A DNA stretch of 64,000 nucleotides from Schizophyllum amplum (taxonomy: Eukaryota > Basidiomycota > Agaricomycetes > Agaricales > Schizophyllaceae): positions 372,001 to 436,000 of the forward strand of contig VDMD01000010.1 of NCBI GenBank assembly GCA_007026445.1, in the 5' to 3' direction. Every line of letters begins with the position of its first letter. Position 1 is the first letter of the stretch. Positions 59,439-64,000 of the stretch are shown here, piece by piece. The position numbers and the translations under genes were made by a program. The notes below the pieces were generated by a model. The model was not told the origin of the DNA and did no database searches. It saw only the letters and a program-made list of their open reading frames with translations.

Positions 59439-61562
59439 GGCAGACGGTTGATAGAGCAGAAGCAAAGAGCGGACGTTGACGACGAAGTCAGCAAACACGA
59501 GAGGACAGCGTTGCCAAGCGGCGAAACAAACCCGAGGGATGCAATTGAGACAAACACGGCTAAATATCCCAACGTGGTAGAAACGCTTGGCATCCGCCCT
59601 GACGGTGACTCGTGGGTCACGCCATATGTTGGCTTCACTCTTCACAGTTCTTGATTATTCTGGCGCCACGAGTCCAACGACATCTGCTTCATTATGTGCG
59701 ACTGACATGCTATCGCCACATGTCTACCCCAATCTTGAGGTCAAAGATATCCTCGCCGGCAGTCCAACGCATATTTCCTGTCGGCGGTCCTTCCGGGAGG
59801 CAGACAGTGCACGACCTTTCCCTTCTACCATTGGTCCTGTGTTTCGATATGGTCTAGACGCCACCACCAATGACTCGAGCGGGGACTGTCACAGGGACGT
59901 AATTCGACCTAGGCCTCCGCCCGTTTTGCGCGGCTGCGATTGAAGTCCGCCAATTTCCTAGTTTCGCATGTAAGTGCATACTCTGCGCCAGTATCTTACT
60001 GCTCATAAACTAGACTACAAAAATTTTGTGTCCGTCGTGCGTAATATTGCTCACTGCTCGCGCCCTCGCGACTCTCAATATTCCTGCCGGTGTTCCACGA
60101 ACACTGCAGATTCAGACACAAGCACTTTCTTTGGGACTCGGCAGGTCAACAGTACGTATATGGACCGCACGCTGATAGCGGCCAGTTGATAAGGTACGCA
60201 CGACTCGGCGCGTTAGTAGATGGGGCACTGACCAAACCCTTGTCAATCGCCTCTGCACCGACCAGCGCAGCATCTCGAAGGCCCATGACTCCCGTACGTA
60301 CACTGGAAGCTCACCTTAACGATCATTCAATCAAACAATTTCTCTTACCAAAAACTGCTGGGGGATCGGATTTACTATCCAACGTTCAACAGTTGCCAGG
60401 ATTGACCGCTGACCTCTCGCGAGCCACATTTGCGAACAGCTTTCCTCTCACATGTCGACCAGCCTTTTTTTCCTGGACCTTGCTCTTCTCCATCTACCTT
60501 TCAGCCCGTGTCTACGCAGCCTCCATTCTCAACCGGCGACCGTGTGTGTCCGTCGGCCACACCGCTAACATAAGGTGCGCGATTCTCAAGCTACTAGCCG
60601 TCGGACCGCCTTGCTTTTCTCGCCAAAGATCTAAGTTCTCAACCCTAGTGTCGGCTTTTAATGTCTTTCTCCGCGTCACATTCCTATGTCGAGATTTGCT
60701 CATGGTTCTTCAATAGAACGAAGACGTACCTCACCGTCAACGACTCCCAGACCCGTAGATCACACGACGTGCGCAGGAACTCTCCGGTCGATTCCATCAC
60801 AGCCCTTCTCGACGTGACTAGCCGACAGCTGACGTCCCGCAAAATACACAGGCGCTTTCGTCAGACGCTCCGCAAGCGCGCCTCAATTCGATCTTGCTCT
60901 ATATGCTCTCGTACCTGCGCCTCTCTACGTCAAAGGCAAGAGCGGCGGTGTTCCTGCTGCCCTCACGCACTGCTCAAGGCTGTCAATGGGTATAGCCCTT
61001 CTTCAATTCGAACAAACTACTCTATGTACGGTACCCCCATTCATCACGAGAGAATCAATCTCCGCCCTTGCGCATGCCGTCAAACGCTCGGGCCACAGAT
61101 CTTACCCACCAGTCCTAGAACATGCTCTATTACTCTTGCACCATGATCTTGTCGTTCTTATTCCCGTCACACTCGCGAAGCGCGGGGGGCCTGGGAGCGC
61201 TAGCGGTATCTTACAAGGCTCTTGTTCAGCGCAGCAGGGCTGTATCAGGCCGCGCCGCAGCTGGAGGTCCTCCTCCTTACCAAAGTGCCGTATAGCCTGC
61301 CTGGTACTTCCGGTGCACCTGTACTCTCTTTCGTATGTATCAGCGGCCCTCTCCTGAGCGACCATTCAGAGTATTTCTGGATTTTACGTATTTGAGACCG
61401 TCCACAGCCCTGATCATAGCGCGCGAAGGACAGAGCAGCGTCAGATGTCATGACATACATACATACAGAGATTAATGCATTAGCGGAGCCGTACTGTACT
61501 TGCGATATATTCATTCGACTAAGCGTCGCGGCAGGGATTCTCTCAGGCTTCTCTGGTGCGCA
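59439..61562. other. Gene-poor region, about 2.1 kb
   Basis: Contains long but unrecognisable plus-strand open frames (for example 60090-60716) without splice-compatible continuation or known motif. No RNA gene or repeat identified. Confidence 0.4.
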
Positions 61563-63333
61563 CTACGCCCGCTTGCGCATGCTGAACACGCCGCGTACGC
61601 CGCCGCCCGCGCCGTGTAGCACTCGAAAGCAGCCGACGAGCGCGCCGCCGGGCACGACCCGCCCGGAGAAGAGCCACTCGCCCTCCCCGCTCTCCTCGAC
61701 CTATTGAGTGGCGGGGTAAGCATCCATGCGCTAGGCAGCCCCAGAGGCAGTGACGCACCGGCTGGCGAATCAGGTGGACACGCCCGTCGTCTTGGACGTC
61801 GCCGGAGTACACGTACTCGCCCCACGCCTCGGTGTGCTCGCGCTCGGTCTGTGCAGAATTTCAGCGTTAGGGTGAGAACGGCGCAGCGGGTGCGGTGCAC
61901 GTACGGTGCCCGTGACGAGCCAGTGCGCGCCACCGCGGGGCTGCGGCGCGTCCGGCCGAATGATTGTATAGGCGTAGCGCACACCGCCACGCTCGAAGCC
62001 GCCCTGCTCGCAATTCAGACAGAGTGCTTAGCGCCGGAGGACGGGGCGGACTGACCTCGACCTTGGTAATGCGGCGCAACGACAGCTGCGTCGGCTCCAT
62101 GGTCTGCGGGTCCAGACCAGAAAGGGTGTGCTCGCTGTCGTCCGAGAGATATTCGGTGAGAGCACACTGCAATGGGCGTCTGGCGCCGAAGTCCTGCGGG
62201 ACGGACGTGGCGAGCGCCTCCTCGTCGAGCTGAAGCGACTCGTACGCGACCTGGGCAGAGGCGTCAGGAACACGATGGCGGGCACGGCATCGGGCGCGGC
62301 GTACCATGTAGAACCCTTCCCAGACGCCGGTCAGCGCGCCCGGGGCCAGAGGCGCGGCCGGCGCCGAGTGAGCGTCGGCTCGAGCGCGATCGTGCGCGTC
62401 GGCGAATAGGGGCATGCGGAGGGCACTGAATGCAAGGCAGTCTTTCTGCGTCGGGCCTCCCCGATTATGCTGCACCGCGCTTGCACGCGTCAGCGGCAGA
62501 TATGGCGGCGCCTCGAGCTGCCTTAGCTGCGCAGCGCAGTAGAGCTGTAACACGGCGTGGGCAGGAGAGAGCGCATAGCCGCCTGTAAAGAACAGTAGAG
62601 AAGGCAGAGCGATGGGCTCCAGGGCGTGGCACGTCCCGTCAGGACGGTAGACACCGTCCGCAGCCGGAGACACGTCCAGAGTGTTTTCGCCTTCGGTTGG
62701 GGGAGCATCGCGGGCGACCTGTTCACGGACCATCAATAGAACATAGGGCGCAAGCGAGTTTGTGAGCTGGTCTCGGAAGGTCGCGTTACAGAGATCTTCT
62801 ATGGAAAACAAGTCAGCTGCCGACTTCAATGCATAGAATGGCCATCGAAACTCACCATACGAGACGGTCATGCTGAGCAGTATGAGAAGGAGACCTTTGA
62901 TCTCGAGGTCGGCAGTCTCTGAGACGCAGGTGGTTTGCCAAAGCTTCCAAACGAAGCGCGGGAGGCTCAAGTCCGCCAAGCGCTTGTCCGTGTCGTCGTT
63001 GATCTCGCCGCGCATGCAGACCGCTGTCCGGAGGTCTTCCTTCAGGCGGCCGTCGCATGTCATGTCGTCCTTGCGGAGGCGGCGGAGGAGATTGCAGCGA
63101 CGGACAAGCTCTGCTGCGAGGAAAGTGCTCGCGACAGGTCCTCCCGGGGATCCGTAGGTAACGCGGAATGCTGCAGCGTAGACGCTAGGGCAGTTGTGTA
63201 TATTGAGAGTGCGGTACAGTCTCGATGAGGTGAGGAGAAGCGATAGGATGTCCTGGCAGTCGAGAACGGACGATGCACCGAGGTAGCCGATCTCGCGGAT
63301 GACATCGGCTGGGGCGCTCTCGAGGAAGGACAT
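61563..63333 (-). CDS. F-box domain protein
   Basis: Six exons (63333-62856, 62798-62305, 62250-62056, 62003-61905, 61848-61759, 61700-61563) join in frame to 497 aa. The N-terminal F-box reads LESAPADVIREIGYLGASSV then DCQDILSLLLTSSRLYRTLN, a typical SCF adaptor helix set. A long helical region follows (FVWKLWQTTCVSETADLEIK, FRDQLTNSLAPYVLLMVREQ). The C-terminal half resembles the beta-rich domain often found with fungal F-boxes (GALTGVWEGFYM, VRYAYTIIRPD, EYVYSGDVQDDGRVHLIRQP, EWLFSGRVVPGGALVGCFRV). It probably recruits substrates to an SCF ubiquitin ligase; substrate unknown. Intron 62251-62304 is 54 bases and open in frame. The frame is open upstream to 63612, so the start is the likeliest but not the only one. 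Confidence 0.85.
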
Positions 63334-64000
63334 GTCGGTCGGAGGTACAGCATCTTGGTACTGGGAGCCCGCCTTATAAGGCATTCTGAGAGGCGCCCAC
63401 CGGACAAGAAGCATGCCTGTTGCGACCAAGTCCCGAATCTGGAGATCCCCGTCACTGCGCACGATCCAGGCGTGTAGGTATTCGAGTCTTGAACCAGTCT
63501 GCTCCGCGTCTGGGGTTATTCTGGGAATTAGTACGTACCTGGCCTTATTGAATTCCCCGGATTCCCCGGTAGGGAATATTACACTGGGAGCAGGCCGGCA
63601 GGAACGGAGCAAACCGACTTGTCCGTCTGTATATTGACGGCTCGAACGGCGTTATAGCTCTGGGAGGCAACCAGCGACGGAGCACAAGACAGGATGTAGA
63701 AAACCCTTACAACGGAAGCTTGTACGCCGACAGATGCTGGTCGCGCTGGGTTCAATGGGCGCGCCGTGACGCGACGCGTCAAGACAGTTGACGATGGCCG
63801 GCACCCTGGTAATAGCCGCTTCCCTACAGGCATTCATCAAGGGTGATCATCACGGCGACGGGCTGGTAGACGTGGCCACGCGTGCTTCATTTCCGGCGGT
63901 GACGAAAGCGGCGAAGTCTTTAACACCGTTACCGGCGCGGGTCGCATCGTATCTGAACAGTGAAAGGGCGACAATTCATGGACCTGAAGCATGCGAACAC
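63334..64000. other. Upstream region of F-box gene
   Basis: Open frame continues upstream to 63612 without recognisable content. No other gene seen to the window edge. Confidence 0.35.

Noticed and set aside
60090..60716. 208-residue plus-strand open frame
   Set aside because: No recognisable domain, no plausible upstream promoter or splice partners; composition looks non-coding.

Overview
The window is nuclear DNA from a filamentous basidiomycete, most likely a wood-decaying Agaricomycete of the Polyporales type. The evidence is dense GT-AG introns of about 45-65 bases, tight gene packing on both strands, GC-rich coding sequence, and lineage-typical families (DUF6534 membrane protein, DUF7729 and Ser/Thr-rich GPI-anchored proteins, GH115 glucuronidase, Kin4-type kinase). 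It contains no bacterial operon, CRISPR array, rRNA gene or convincing tRNA. Exon boundaries were worked out by hand from splice consensus and frame; for almost every gene listed the exons join in frame with canonical sites.

Layout. 0-12 kb (minus strand): a Kin4-like kinase cut by the left edge, a His/Pro-rich protein, adenylosuccinate lyase, a CsbD-like stress protein, the five-RRM rRNA-processing factor MRD1, a coiled-coil protein and a prenylated ubiquitin-fold protein (UBL3-like). 12-21 kb: an oxysterol-binding protein gene (plus) whose frame is broken twice, a telomere-like repeat, a repeat-rich patch resembling a small hAT-type element, a DUF6534 seven-helix protein and a Nudix hydrolase. 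21-33 kb (plus): a long coiled-coil/AT-hook protein, a secreted FAD oxidase, a small membrane protein and a 21-exon GH115 enzyme. 33-38 kb is gene-poor, with one Ser/Thr-rich GPI protein, a possible micro-ORF and a frame-broken LRR-like gene. 38-52.8 kb: old yellow enzyme, inositol polyphosphate kinase, a SNF2/RING translocase, two further Ser/Thr-rich GPI proteins, trimethylguanosine synthase and a frame-broken DUF202 protein. 53-64 kb: a GPI-anchored alpha-amylase, a DUF7729 GPI protein and an F-box protein, separated by 2-3 kb stretches where I recognise no gene.

Function. Housekeeping genes (purine synthesis, rRNA and snRNA maturation, inositol phosphate and sterol signalling, chromatin remodelling) are interspersed with secreted or wall-anchored proteins (FAD oxidase, GH115, alpha-amylase, four GPI proteins) that fit plant-polysaccharide breakdown and a Ser/Thr-rich cell surface. 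The most notable observations are a small family of three Ser/Thr-rich GPI proteins sharing an intron position, several micro-exons of 13-17 bases, 54-base introns that can be read through in frame, and five single-base frame breaks in three otherwise well-preserved genes.
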